A DNA stretch of 64,000 nucleotides from JAYQKL01 sp038142705 (GCA_965217015.1 OZ244224.1:496001-560000); one strand, 5' to 3'. Counted from the stretch's first letter, positions 1 through 8,838 are shown. The notes: a model not told the origin generated them from the sequence alone. Program-made: numbers and translations.

Positions 1-119
1 GCACAGTGAGTGTTTTGCGACGCATAGGGCGGCATAAGACAGCACTTATGGCTTTGTCGATGAAAAAAATATCGGCGCAAACGGCTTATGAGTGGGGATT
101 GGTTGATGCGCTCGTATAG
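1..119 (+). CDS. Enoyl-CoA hydratase/isomerase family protein, C-terminal fragment cut by window edge
   Basis: Reading from base 3, 38 codons lead to a TAG at 117-119. The translated end (ALMALSMKKISAQTAYEWGL followed by VDALV) has the typical crotonase C-terminal pattern, in which an 'isA.eA..wGLVd.lv' helix closes the acyl-CoA pocket. The body and active site lie left of the window. The gene is convergent with the amidohydrolase and their last 34 bases overlap. A crotonase fits the steroid beta-oxidation setting, but its substrate cannot be read from this tail. The frame and family are fairly clear; the exact subfamily is not. Confidence 0.72.
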   Translation, partial: TVSVLRRIGRHKTALMALSMKKISAQTAYEWGLVDALV

Positions 120-1441
120 ACAATCTTGCCATCAATAAAAGTATAATCAATTTTTGTGTTGGCCAAATCGGTGCAGCTGGCCTGCCAGTTTTGTGCCAAC
201 AGGCACATATCGGCTGTCACGCCTTCAGTCAAATGGCGTTGTTTTGCAATATAGTCTGATTGCTTTTGATAAAGCCCAAGCGCTTGTTCAGGGGTTAGGG
301 TCTCGTTTCGGTGCGTCTCAACAAAGTCCGGTCTTTGCGTTGCTGATGCCATGCCTTGCCATGGGTTTAGCTCACCAAATGGGGCATCGCTGCCTGCTGC
401 AAGCGGAATGCCTGCATGATAAAAAGAGCGCAACCGCCATAAATAAGGGTGGTCTTCAGGCGCAACATCTTTTTCATATGCCGCTCCGCGCGCGCGGATA
501 AAATCAGGTTGCGTGACGACACCTATGCCGAGTTTCTTAATCCACGCCAGTGTGTCATCATTTGTTAAGGCGGCATGCTCAATCCGGTCCTGTGGGTGAG
601 GGCCAGCCTCTTCAATCGCAGCTAGAATTAAGAATAATTCGGCATGGGTAACACAATGAGCTGCAATCCCGCGTCCTTCAATATGGGCCTGCTTAATTTC
701 ATCAACCAATTGCGCAAGCGGTGGTAAATTATCATCATGATAATGAAATTTAACCTGTCCCATCTGCGCCAATAATGTTTGTTGCTTTATGTCCAGCTCA
801 TGCTTGCCCATGATGCGCAGCTTAAGCGGGGCCGCAGATTGGGCGAGATGCTTAAAATCCTCATTATTATTTTGCGGGGTGACTTCGGTAACCCCCGTTA
901 TGCCGTAAGACAAAAGCAGCTGAATGAGCGGGCGTAAATCTGGCGGTGTATTATTATCGCGGTGGCGTATGCTGAGGTCGCTGTCATATAAGCGCCCATT
1001 ATGGGAGGAGGTTTTTTGTAATTGGGTGAGGGCGGCACTGTTGCAAATCCATAATCTGCCGCTGCGGTGCTGCACGCGGACGGGCATATCTGGGCCATAT
1101 TTATCTAGCCAGTCGCGGTCAATTTCGCCAGCAACAGAGTCATGATAACCAATGCCACGAATTTCTTTCAAACCGCTATTTGCAGCACTATGAAGCTGGT
1201 TGATAAGCGCTTCTTCATGAGTGATTTCTGGCGGCCCGCAAGGAACTGATTGCAGAGCCGCAGCTTGCGCATTCAGATGAATATGATGGTCATGCAAACC
1301 GGCTAGAAGTGCTTGGCCATTCGCGTTGATAATCGTCTCATCATGCTGGGCGCTCAAGCTGGTTTCGATCTGCGTGATGGTTTTATCTGTGACGCGCACA
1401 TCAAAAATTTCGCCATCAATTTCTGCGTCTTTAATGAGCAT
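86..1441 (-). CDS. Amidohydrolase family protein (YtcJ/amidohydrolase_3-like), cytosolic
   Basis: About 451 residues. It has the metal-dependent hydrolase layout: a small N-terminal beta domain, the metal-site motif GLHDHHIH near residue 50, a later 'AAHCVTHAELFLIL' histidine strand, and near the C-terminus AGSDAPFGELNP, where the Asp is the usual catalytic/metal residue. A longer open frame to 1486 exists, but the ATG at 1441 is preceded by GAAGG at good spacing and matches where the family starts. There is no signal peptide. It is the last gene of the minus-strand CoA-ligase/CaiB operon and overlaps the CaiB gene by 11 bases. The substrate is unknown; hydrolysis of an amide, lactam or ester made in the same pathway is inference. 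Confidence 0.8.
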   Translation of the reverse strand: MLIKDAEIDGEIFDVRVTDKTITQIETSLSAQHDETIINANGQALLAGLHDHHIHLNAQAAALQSVPCGPPEITHEEALINQLHSAANSGLKEIRGIGYHDSVAGEIDRDWLDKYGPDMPVRVQHRSGRLWICNSAALTQLQKTSSHNGRLYDSDLSIRHRDNNTPPDLRPLIQLLLSYGITGVTEVTPQNNNEDFKHLAQSAAPLKLRIMGKHELDIKQQTLLAQMGQVKFHYHDDNLPPLAQLVDEIKQAHIEGRGIAAHCVTHAELFLILAAIEEAGPHPQDRIEHAALTNDDTLAWIKKLGIGVVTQPDFIRARGAAYEKDVAPEDHPYLWRLRSFYHAGIPLAAGSDAPFGELNPWQGMASATQRPDFVETHRNETLTPEQALGLYQKQSDYIAKQRHLTEGVTADMCLLAQNWQASCTDLANTKIDYTFIDGKIVYTSASTNPHS

Positions 1442-2831
1442 GATTTTTGCCTTCAAACTCTGCTTTAATTTGCGCTCTGTCTGCATCTAAAGCGGCTGCC
1501 TGATGGTTAACAGGGCGTAGCGGGTAAAGCGCGTTTGCATTTGTGTGCGTTTCTTCAGCCTGATTTTTGTGATGCTTAGCGGCATATGTGAGGGCATGGC
1601 GCACCACACCGACCATCGGCATATCAATCAGCCCGCCGCCATTTTGATAAACAACATAAGCGGCCAGCGCGGCGTGTAAACCCGTTAGAGGATCGGGCAG
1701 GGCGTCACCCACAAAACTTGCCGATTGTGTGTGATGCTGCATGACATAGCTCAGCCCGCCCTCGACGCCAATATCATCGCCAAAACCAACGCGCAAAGCC
1801 TGCGCATCATGGCGGCCATAAGCGGTCAGGCTCAACCATGTTTTGTCGGGCTGGCGTGATAAAATTTTATCAACATCAATGCCTAATTGCTTCAGGGCGC
1901 GTGGGCGAGACGCCTCAATGATAATATCGGCTTCCCAAATCAGGTTGTTTAATAACCCCATATCTTCTGTGTCGGAAAAATCAACCGCCAAGGATTGTTT
2001 GTGACTGTTCAGTAAATGATAAAAGCCCTCATGCCCCTGCCGCGCCCCATCAGGGCGATGGCGGCTTTCAATTTTTATCACCCGCGCCCCCAATTGGCTC
2101 AACAGGCTACTGGCAAGCGGTCCAGCCCAAAGACTGGAAAAGTCCAAAACAAGTGGGGTTTGCTGTGGCGCGGGCGTTTTTTGGGCCGTGGTGATTTTGT
2201 GAAGGTTCACCCAGTTTTGTCCAACTCGGTCATGCGCTTGCAGGCGCGCAATGGGCAAGCCGCAAGCAATGCCTTGCGCCATTATATCGTCAAGCGCAGT
2301 ATGTTGAAAAATCCGCGCTAATTTGGTAAGGCTGTCTGCTTCAAGTGATGGGGGGGTAATAGCGTCTGTAAAAGCCCCAAATGTCAGAGCGGGCAGCAGC
2401 TCAAAATCTTCTTCCCGTGCGAGTGATAGAGCAAAAGTACCATCTTGTGCGGCAAATAAATGGCAGCTGCCATTTGCTGATATATTAGAGCGGGCTTTTA
2501 TTCCCATTAAACGCGCGCGCTCGCCAAGCAGAGAAATGCCGTTTATCGGCAATTTGGCCTTTGGCTGGCATGCCTGCAAAGCGATGAGCGCGCCATTGGC
2601 AATCGCTGTTAAGTCATATGGAAACACCTGTGTCTCTGATGAAGTTAAGTCACGCATGCCCGATTTAACCCATGCGATTTGATGCGGGTCGAGCGTAAAA
2701 TTTTGCGCGGCGGTTTCCAGTTTTTGTATAGTGGGCTGTGTGACTTCACGCCCAGAGGCTTCACCAATTTGTTTTGCTAAATCGGTGATAAGATGTGCGG
2801 CATAAGTGATGGCTGTTTCAATTCCCGTCAT
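1431..2831 (-). CDS. CaiB/BaiF-family CoA transferase with an unusual N-terminal half
   Basis: 466 residues. From about residue 225 it is a class III CoA transferase: LVLDFSSLWAGPLASSLLSQ, LGARVIKIES, and a PDPLTGLHAA segment where the family's catalytic Asp sits. The first ~220 residues do not start like a normal CaiB. They contain LLGERARLMG and FALSLAREEDFELLPAL, which resemble the later part of the CaiB fold, so the order looks permuted or the protein is a partly decayed tandem. The start overlaps the acyl-CoA ligase stop by 4 bases (ATGA), implying translational coupling. Possible roles are CoA transfer between steroid acids or 2-methylacyl-CoA epimerisation as in Amacr; the sequence does not decide. 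Confidence 0.78.
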   Translation of the reverse strand: MTGIETAITYAAHLITDLAKQIGEASGREVTQPTIQKLETAAQNFTLDPHQIAWVKSGMRDLTSSETQVFPYDLTAIANGALIALQACQPKAKLPINGISLLGERARLMGIKARSNISANGSCHLFAAQDGTFALSLAREEDFELLPALTFGAFTDAITPPSLEADSLTKLARIFQHTALDDIMAQGIACGLPIARLQAHDRVGQNWVNLHKITTAQKTPAPQQTPLVLDFSSLWAGPLASSLLSQLGARVIKIESRHRPDGARQGHEGFYHLLNSHKQSLAVDFSDTEDMGLLNNLIWEADIIIEASRPRALKQLGIDVDKILSRQPDKTWLSLTAYGRHDAQALRVGFGDDIGVEGGLSYVMQHHTQSASFVGDALPDPLTGLHAALAAYVVYQNGGGLIDMPMVGVVRHALTYAAKHHKNQAEETHTNANALYPLRPVNHQAAALDADRAQIKAEFEGKNHAH

Positions 2832-4312
2832 GCCTCATCTTGCGTTGTTTCAAACTCTGAGCGCAAGAGCCTGCGTAAAAGTTTGCCAGTTTCATTATAG
2901 GGCAATTCTTGCTTAAAGATGATACGGCTAGGGACGCGGCTTGAGCGTAATTTTTCTTTCACAAGGCTGCAAAGCGCATCAACCGATGGTGGTTTAGCTT
3001 CGTCTTGCGCCACAATCACAGCACCCACAGCCTCGCCCCATTCTTCATCAGCAATGGCAAGCACGGCGACATCTTTAACTTCTGCATGGGTGATTAAAAC
3101 ATCTTCTACTTCGCCTGGTGATATGTTTTCGCCGCCCCGCACAATGACATCATCAGCCCGCCCGTCTAAAAATAAATAACCAGCTGAATCCAAATAACCG
3201 CGATCTCGTGTCGGGAACCAGCCATCTGCATCAAGCAAAGAGCCCGCGCCATGATATTCGCCGCTCACTTGCTCACCACGCACATACACATCACCCGCAA
3301 CATCAGGCGGGCATATGGCGTTATTATCGTCTCGGATTTCAAGTTCAATGGTTGGTAAAGGTCGGCCAACAGACGCCAGACGCGCACGAATTTTTACATC
3401 TTGGGCAGCAAAGGCCTCGCGATGGTCATCAGGGTCCAGCAAAGCTATGGTTGAGCTGGTTTCCGTCAAACCATAGGCATTGGTAAAATTGACCTGCGGC
3501 ATCAGTTCCATAGCGCGCTCAATAATAGAGAGGGGCATTTTACCGCCGCCATAAGCCAGCGCCCGCAAGTTTGATAAATCTGGCAGGCCATGCGCATCGG
3601 CATGCTCGATAATGCGCTGCAACATGGTCGGCACGATGAATGCCTGAGTGACTTTTTCACGACTGGCGAGTTCTAGCCAAGCTTCTGGCGTAAAGCTTGG
3701 TAGCTGAACCATGCGCCGCCCCGCATAGCTGGAACTTAAAATTGCAGATATGCCAGCAATATGATAGGGCGGCACGCTTAACAATGTGGCTTCATCTTCT
3801 TCTGCGCTCATAAATTCGACAGTGCCGAGAATATAAGACATGAGATTGTCATGGCGTAAAATGGCCGATTTTGGCTCGCCCGTTGTGCCGCTTGTGAAGA
3901 GTTCAATAGCAATCAAACCTTCCGTATCTGGCGCATCCTCTTCAAAATAATCAGATAGCGTTTCCGTATCTTCATGGCGCATAACCGCTATACCTTCGGC
4001 GTCAATGTCTTTATTGGTCAGCAGGCTGGCAGGAGTGATGCGCGCCAAAAGCGCGGCTATTTGGTCAGGTGCCAGTCGATAATTCATTGGCACATAAGGA
4101 ACCCCGCGCAAAGCAGAGGCAAAAAGCGCGATAGGGGCGGTGACATTGCTTTCGTCTAAAAAACCAATGCGATGTTGTGCAGGTGTCGCGGCTGCCAGCT
4201 GGCGGGCGCGATGGGCAAGTTCTGCATAGGTTAAATTTTGCGTGCCATGGCTGACAGCAATTCTATCCGGCATGGCGTCTGCCGCCATTTGGAGGATAAG
4301 ATAAATATTCAT
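2828..4312 (-). CDS. AMP-dependent acyl-CoA synthetase/ligase
   Basis: 494 residues of the ANL superfamily. Visible motifs are the P-loop ELFTSGTTGEPKSAIL (about 133-149), NAYGLTETSS, the hinge region TRDRGYLDSAGYLFLDGR, RGGENISPGEVEDVL, and a C-terminal YNETGKLLRR containing the adenylation lysine. It activates a carboxylic acid via acyl-AMP to the CoA thioester in the cytosol. It sits between two CaiB genes and an Ltp2-like aldolase, so a steroid side-chain acid such as a bile acid or cholestenoate-type acid is a reasonable substrate, though this is inferred from neighbours. The ATG at 4312 follows a GGGG stretch. Confidence 0.88.
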   Translation of the reverse strand: MNIYLILQMAADAMPDRIAVSHGTQNLTYAELAHRARQLAAATPAQHRIGFLDESNVTAPIALFASALRGVPYVPMNYRLAPDQIAALLARITPASLLTNKDIDAEGIAVMRHEDTETLSDYFEEDAPDTEGLIAIELFTSGTTGEPKSAILRHDNLMSYILGTVEFMSAEEDEATLLSVPPYHIAGISAILSSSYAGRRMVQLPSFTPEAWLELASREKVTQAFIVPTMLQRIIEHADAHGLPDLSNLRALAYGGGKMPLSIIERAMELMPQVNFTNAYGLTETSSTIALLDPDDHREAFAAQDVKIRARLASVGRPLPTIELEIRDDNNAICPPDVAGDVYVRGEQVSGEYHGAGSLLDADGWFPTRDRGYLDSAGYLFLDGRADDVIVRGGENISPGEVEDVLITHAEVKDVAVLAIADEEWGEAVGAVIVAQDEAKPPSVDALCSLVKEKLRSSRVPSRIIFKQELPYNETGKLLRRLLRSEFETTQDEA

Positions 4313-4348
4313 ATGTGCCCCAATTTACCTTCGTGCTGGTCTTGGTTT

Positions 4349-4654
4349 TTAGTCTGAGGAGGGCAGGCGTTTAGCCTGTTTAATATCTAAAGCAACCCCA
4401 TTGACTGCAATTGTCCCATCGCCGCCGCGTGTGCATAAAAATTCCATGCTTTCGGCTTCATCAACATAACGCTTGCCAGCTAGCGTGCCGCCGGCAAAAC
4501 CATCATCAAGGCTGACCTTTTCTGTCACATCTTCTGTTTGCATGGGCGCGCCACCGCATGTGATTTCCATGTCATCGCCAGGAATACGCAATATCATAAT
4601 TTGCGTGTCGCATGCTGCGCTGTTGAGTTTTGTTCCTGCTTTATAAACTGCCAT
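4349..4654 (-). CDS. Small conserved-looking protein of unknown function, next to acyl-CoA ligase and steroid aldolase
   Basis: 101 residues with no recognised domain. It begins MAVYKAGTKLNSAACDTQI and carries a second cysteine in TCGGAPM around residue 33-39. A third Cys lies in EFLCTRGGDGT, followed by a short basic/hydrophobic end. There is no signal peptide or membrane segment. The cysteines are not spaced as a zinc ribbon. It lies between the acyl-CoA synthetase and the Ltp2-like gene with short gaps (36 and 17 bases), so it should be co-transcribed. From memory, small proteins with a similar 'GT.L.S..C.T' start and CGG motif are encoded beside acyl-CoA ligases in actinobacteria; this was not checked. 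Confidence 0.75.
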   Translation of the reverse strand: MAVYKAGTKLNSAACDTQIMILRIPGDDMEITCGGAPMQTEDVTEKVSLDDGFAGGTLAGKRYVDEAESMEFLCTRGGDGTIAVNGVALDIKQAKRLPSSD

Positions 4655-4671
4655 GTTCCAACCTATCGTCC

Positions 4672-5826
4672 TTATTTTCCTAAAATTGCACCAGCAACAC
4701 CTGATGCAATAAATGCTGTTTCGGCATTTTTAACTTGATTCACTGCCGTGCCACGAATTTGGCGCACGCCCTCAGTGACATTATTCAGGCCATGAATATA
4801 AGCTTCGCCAATCAACCCGCCATTCGGGCTAAGGGGGGATTTGCCATCAAGCTCCATATGGCCGTCTTTGACATAATCTTTGGCTTCACCAAAACCGCAA
4901 TAGCCAAAGCCTTCAAGTTGGCGCAAAACCTGCGGCGTAAAATTATCGTAAATCATAGCAACATTTGTGTCTTTAGGCGCGATGCCTGCTGAGGCCAATA
5001 GCTTTTCTGTCACGCGTTGGCTGTTGGGCAGCGTTGCGATGTCACCTTGATAAAAATCCGATATGATTTCATGGTTAAACAAAAAGGCATATTCAGCACC
5101 AAGCAGCTTAACCGGTGTTTGTTTCATATCACGCGCGCGATCCATGCGGGTTACAATTATCGCCACGCCACCATCAGACTCCTGACAGCAATCAAGCAAA
5201 CGCAACCATGGCTTTACAATCCAACGGCTATTTTGATGTTCTTCAAGCGTGATGGGTTGTTCATAAAACCAAGCATCAGGATTGGTCGCAGCATGTTTGC
5301 GCATCAGCACCGCAATACGCCCCAAATCTTCCGATGTAACGCCAGCTTTGGTTAAATATGGCCCACATGACATCACCTCCCATGAGGCAGGCGTTTGCGT
5401 GCCATGAGGAAAACACCATTCCATAAAAGTTGAGCTATGCGCATCAGCACTAATATTTGTTGATGGCTGGCCAAAGCGATATTGCGAGCGTTCATTCATT
5501 GCGCGCCAGATTAAAATAGTGTCGCAGGTGCCCGCTTCAATCGCTTTTTTCGCATGCACCAATGTGGCCACAGAACCCGCACCACCTTGTGGCAGGCGTA
5601 TGGTGTAATTAATATCTTTGGCACCCACCGAGCGCATAACATCGACTTCATCATTATTGTCGATTGAAAATGTAATCATGCCATCAATGGTTTCGGGCGA
5701 AATGCCTGCATCTTTGCAAGCGGCGAGGGTGGCTTCAGCCACAAGTTGTTGCTCTGAGCGTCCAGAGTTTTTTGAAAATTCGGTCTGGCCAATGCCAGCA
5801 ATCACCGCAATATTATCTTTAGACAT
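4672..5826 (-). CDS. ltp2: Ltp2-like steroid side-chain aldolase (thiolase fold)
   Basis: 384 residues, thiolase superfamily, lipid-transfer-protein/SCP-x thiolase branch. Tyr293 in MIYDNFTPQV and Tyr343 in GEAYIHG line up with the two tyrosines reported as catalytic in actinobacterial Ltp2, which retro-aldol cleaves 17-hydroxy-3-oxopregnene-carboxyl-CoA to the 17-ketosteroid and propionyl-CoA. RAMNERSQYRFGQ (about 108-120) is also typical of that branch. The DUF35 partner lies immediately upstream with only 2 bases between genes, as expected because Ltp2 works as a complex with a DUF35 protein. Acetyl transfer by a true thiolase is less likely because the usual thiolase active-site Cys/His set is not evident. 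Confidence 0.85.
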   Translation of the reverse strand: MSKDNIAVIAGIGQTEFSKNSGRSEQQLVAEATLAACKDAGISPETIDGMITFSIDNNDEVDVMRSVGAKDINYTIRLPQGGAGSVATLVHAKKAIEAGTCDTILIWRAMNERSQYRFGQPSTNISADAHSSTFMEWCFPHGTQTPASWEVMSCGPYLTKAGVTSEDLGRIAVLMRKHAATNPDAWFYEQPITLEEHQNSRWIVKPWLRLLDCCQESDGGVAIIVTRMDRARDMKQTPVKLLGAEYAFLFNHEIISDFYQGDIATLPNSQRVTEKLLASAGIAPKDTNVAMIYDNFTPQVLRQLEGFGYCGFGEAKDYVKDGHMELDGKSPLSPNGGLIGEAYIHGLNNVTEGVRQIRGTAVNQVKNAETAFIASGVAGAILGK

Positions 5827-5828
5827 TT

Positions 5829-6227
5829 TTAACTCTCCTGAACGGGGCGAAAGACATGGATTTTGCGACCACCTGAAGTGTCGGCAAATTCTACGGTCAC
5901 GGGCATTTCGGGGGTGATATCGTCAAGCGCGATACCTTCTAATGTAGAGACAATGCGCACACCCTCATCAAGTTCAACCAGCACCGCAATTGGCGACTCC
6001 TCAAAACCGTAAGCGGGTGGGGTGACTTGCTGTCCCCAGCTTAAGATTTTGCCTTTGCCAGAAAGTTTTTCATAATCTTTTTCTGTGGTATGGCATTTCG
6101 GGCACATGGGCCGTGGCGGGTGCCATAAGATTTCACAATTCGGGCATTTTTGAACCATAAGTTCTTCACGATCACACGCGTCCCAAAAAAAGGCCGAGTC
6201 AATTCTAACTATTGGATCTGGTCGCAT
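5829..6227 (-). CDS. DUF35 zinc-ribbon/OB-fold protein, partner of the Ltp2-like aldolase
   Basis: 132 residues. A zinc ribbon CPNCEILWHPPRPMCPKC (about 28-45) is followed by an OB-fold with SWGQQVTPPAYGFEESP and a strand ending IHVFRPV. Such proteins act as acyl-CoA-binding scaffolds for thiolase-fold enzymes. In actinobacteria the equivalent DUF35 segment is the C-terminal half of ChsH2, whose MaoC half hydrates the enoyl-CoA; here it is a free-standing protein with no hydratase domain. AAAGGA precedes the ATG. The partnership is inferred from tight adjacency. Confidence 0.88.
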   Translation of the reverse strand: MRPDPIVRIDSAFFWDACDREELMVQKCPNCEILWHPPRPMCPKCHTTEKDYEKLSGKGKILSWGQQVTPPAYGFEESPIAVLVELDEGVRIVSTLEGIALDDITPEMPVTVEFADTSGGRKIHVFRPVQES

Positions 6228-6254
6228 TTTCTATCCTTTACGAGTGCAGGAAGC

Positions 6255-8684
6255 TTACAGCCCCCATGGGTTTTCCATTTCTTTTTGACCTTCACGCGGC
6301 GGGTCACACATAATTGCCATTTCATTGGCCAGCTCATCAATGTCAGCTTCTGAATAACCCAGCTCGGCTAAAAGTTCGGCTGTATGTTGGCCAACAATAA
6401 GCGGGGGAGACTGGATAACAGGCGGCGTGTCCGACATATTGTAAGTCACACCGATTTGCTCAATTTTACCCACATTCTTTTCAGGATATTCAGCCGTCCA
6501 ACCGCGTTTTTTGAAATCCTGATTATCAAATAATTTAAGCGAGGCTTCAGGGTCAGAGATTTCGGCTGGCACATGCGCGCCATCAAGCATGGCCATGCAC
6601 TCTGCCGTTGATTTGCTGCTGATTGCCGCTATGACTTTTTCTAAATCTGCTTCACCCGCAATGCCCATTAGCTCATTAAGAGATGATTTTTCCGCCTCGC
6701 TTAGCGCGGCGATTTGCACCCAACCATCGCTGGTTTTATACAAGCGGTTATAAAGCCCAAACCCAAAATGGTCTTTGTCGAGCAGGGGCCTGTCAAAACC
6801 TTTCCCATCTGGCGTGGCAACCGCATAGCTTGTATTCAGGAGGCCCGCATTGATAATTGATGTATCAACAAACTGGCCTTTGCCAGTGCGCTTGCGCTCG
6901 AGCAATGCATTACAAATCCCAATCGCTGTTAAAAAGCCATTACCAGTGTCGCCCAATGATGTGAGCGACCACATTGGCTTGCCACCATCATGCAGCGCGC
7001 CGTCAGAATATTGAATGCCAGACAAGCAGGCGCCGGTTTGGTCATTGCCCGGTAAATCCATGCGCGGGCCTTTTTCAAAACCGCGTGAGTGACAATAAAT
7101 CAGTTCTGGGAATTCTTTTTTGAGGGTTTCGTAATCCAGCCCCATGCGCGTGGTCGCGGCATAACGCATATTATGTTGCACCACATCACAGCTCGCAATC
7201 AGCTTTTTCAAAATTTCCATCGCCTTAGGGTTTTTCAGCATTAAGGCAATTGACCGCTTGCCCCGATTGGCCATTGCCGCAATATGCGTTTTATGCCAAT
7301 AGCCGTCCCAAAGTGCGTTAATTTTAATCACTTCAGCACCCAAATCTGACAAAATTTGTGTGCCAAATGGGCCCGCAATCGCAAGCCCTAAGTCCAATAC
7401 CCGAATGCCTTTCAAAGGTGGCTCGTTGGTTGGAGCGGTTTGATTAGATTTGGCTGGCAGAGGCAAGCTGCTTGCATATTCTTTTACGGCATCTGTATCG
7501 GCACCGGTTTTGCGGGTAGGGCCTTGCACCTGACCGGGTGATGTTTCCAGCCGATATGAAATGCCAACTTGGTTTATCGGGCCCAGCTCTTCATCTTCAA
7601 CGGTGGTCACGCAACCATCATTGATTAAAAGCTCATCAATCAATGACTCCTCAATTGAGCGGCATTCCTGAATGGTGATGCCCGCAGTCGCCGCTGCATC
7701 AACCCATTCTTGGCAGGTGAACTTCTTTATCGCATCAGCAAGGATTGGCTGATAATGCCCAATCACCAAAATTTCTTCTGGCCCAACACCAAATCGGTCA
7801 GGGTCATTTTGAACTGTAAGGTCAGGGGTCGCATTGATTTCCTCGCCGCGTGATGCCTCAAGAATAAAACGCGGATTTGGTACCCAATTGTGAATCCATC
7901 GCCCATCTTTGCATTCATAATGCCCTTTAGGGCTGCGGCCATTCATAATCCAAGTGTCAAAGCCTTCAGCAAAAGGGTCTTCCGCCCGTTGCCAAACACC
8001 ACTGCCGCACACCATTGCCCCTTGATGAAGAGAGGTTTTAACATGCTGGCCTTTACCAGTGTTTTCACGCGCATAAAGCGCAGCTGCCAGAGCTGTGGAA
8101 AGCGAGAAAAACGCCCCGAGACTCGGCCATGGGGAAGATACATTAAGCGGGCCTTCACGCTCTGGGCCAGGTCGCCATTTCATTTCAATATCAATATCTG
8201 AAAACGGATCCTCAAGTTTGTTCATATGCTTGACACTGCCTTCTGGCCAGCCTCTTTGTTCATATTGCAAACCTGATTTAGCGGCGACAAGGCTGTCATA
8301 GCCTTTGCGTTCAGCATCGGGTGTGTCGTCGCCATAGGCTGTGACCGAGCAGTAAATCAATTTCGGGTTAAGCGCGGCAAGCGTGTCATAATCAATCTTC
8401 AAATGACTGGTAACGCGAGGAGAAAAGCTTTCAATCAAAACATCAGCATCAGCGGCAAGCTTATAAAAAAGCTCAAGGTCTTCAGCATTTTTAAGGTCGA
8501 ATACGGCATTTTTTTTACCGCGATGCCAAACTTTATAGCCCAGCATGTTTTTGAAAGGGTCACCTTGCGGACGCTCAATACGAGTAATGTCAGCGCCGTG
8601 ATCGCCAAGCAACATGGCTGTCATCGGACCTGCAATGCCCCAGCTTAAATCTAAAACCTTTAGTCCATTCATGACACCCGACAT
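6255..8684 (-). CDS. Two-domain CaiB/BaiF CoA transferase (tandem fusion), first gene of side-chain operon
   Basis: 809 residues, two complete CaiB folds. Domain 1 (about 1-400) opens with GLKVLDLSWGIAGPMTAMLL; domain 2 (about 424-809) opens with GIRVLDLGLAIAGPFGTQIL. Aligned by eye to formyl-CoA transferase, the catalytic Asp is present in domain 2 (Asp579 in LGDTGNG) but is replaced in domain 1, where PWPSLGAF gives Ser188. Class III transferases normally work as interlocked homodimers, so this fusion may form the dimer internally with one catalytic half. AGGGAGAAG precedes the ATG. The role is probably CoA transfer or racemisation on steroid side-chain acids, like bile-acid CoA transferases; this is inference from context. 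Confidence 0.85.
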   Translation of the reverse strand: MSGVMNGLKVLDLSWGIAGPMTAMLLGDHGADITRIERPQGDPFKNMLGYKVWHRGKKNAVFDLKNAEDLELFYKLAADADVLIESFSPRVTSHLKIDYDTLAALNPKLIYCSVTAYGDDTPDAERKGYDSLVAAKSGLQYEQRGWPEGSVKHMNKLEDPFSDIDIEMKWRPGPEREGPLNVSSPWPSLGAFFSLSTALAAALYARENTGKGQHVKTSLHQGAMVCGSGVWQRAEDPFAEGFDTWIMNGRSPKGHYECKDGRWIHNWVPNPRFILEASRGEEINATPDLTVQNDPDRFGVGPEEILVIGHYQPILADAIKKFTCQEWVDAAATAGITIQECRSIEESLIDELLINDGCVTTVEDEELGPINQVGISYRLETSPGQVQGPTRKTGADTDAVKEYASSLPLPAKSNQTAPTNEPPLKGIRVLDLGLAIAGPFGTQILSDLGAEVIKINALWDGYWHKTHIAAMANRGKRSIALMLKNPKAMEILKKLIASCDVVQHNMRYAATTRMGLDYETLKKEFPELIYCHSRGFEKGPRMDLPGNDQTGACLSGIQYSDGALHDGGKPMWSLTSLGDTGNGFLTAIGICNALLERKRTGKGQFVDTSIINAGLLNTSYAVATPDGKGFDRPLLDKDHFGFGLYNRLYKTSDGWVQIAALSEAEKSSLNELMGIAGEADLEKVIAAISSKSTAECMAMLDGAHVPAEISDPEASLKLFDNQDFKKRGWTAEYPEKNVGKIEQIGVTYNMSDTPPVIQSPPLIVGQHTAELLAELGYSEADIDELANEMAIMCDPPREGQKEMENPWGL

Positions 8685-8838
8685 ATTCTTCTCCCTCTAG
8701 ACCAATTTCCTTGTTTGATCGTCGCTACTATCTATATTGTAATTTGAAATCATTTGTAATAATTTCCGAATGTGTTTCATAAATTAACTTATCAATGAGC
8801 GCAGTCAATAATAATTTAACTTCGAATAGGTAGAAATC
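8685..8838. promoter_or_regulatory. Divergent AT-rich promoter region between the CaiB operon and ferredoxin
   Basis: 154 bases separate the two divergent starts. It is AT-rich, with a repeated TTGTAAT-like element (TTGTAATTTGAAATCATTTG and TTGTAATAATTTCC). ATGAGCGC at about 8795-8802 resembles half of the palindrome beside the TetR gene. No clear sigma-70 boxes or riboswitch fold were recognised. Promoter function is inferred from gene orientation only. Confidence 0.45.
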
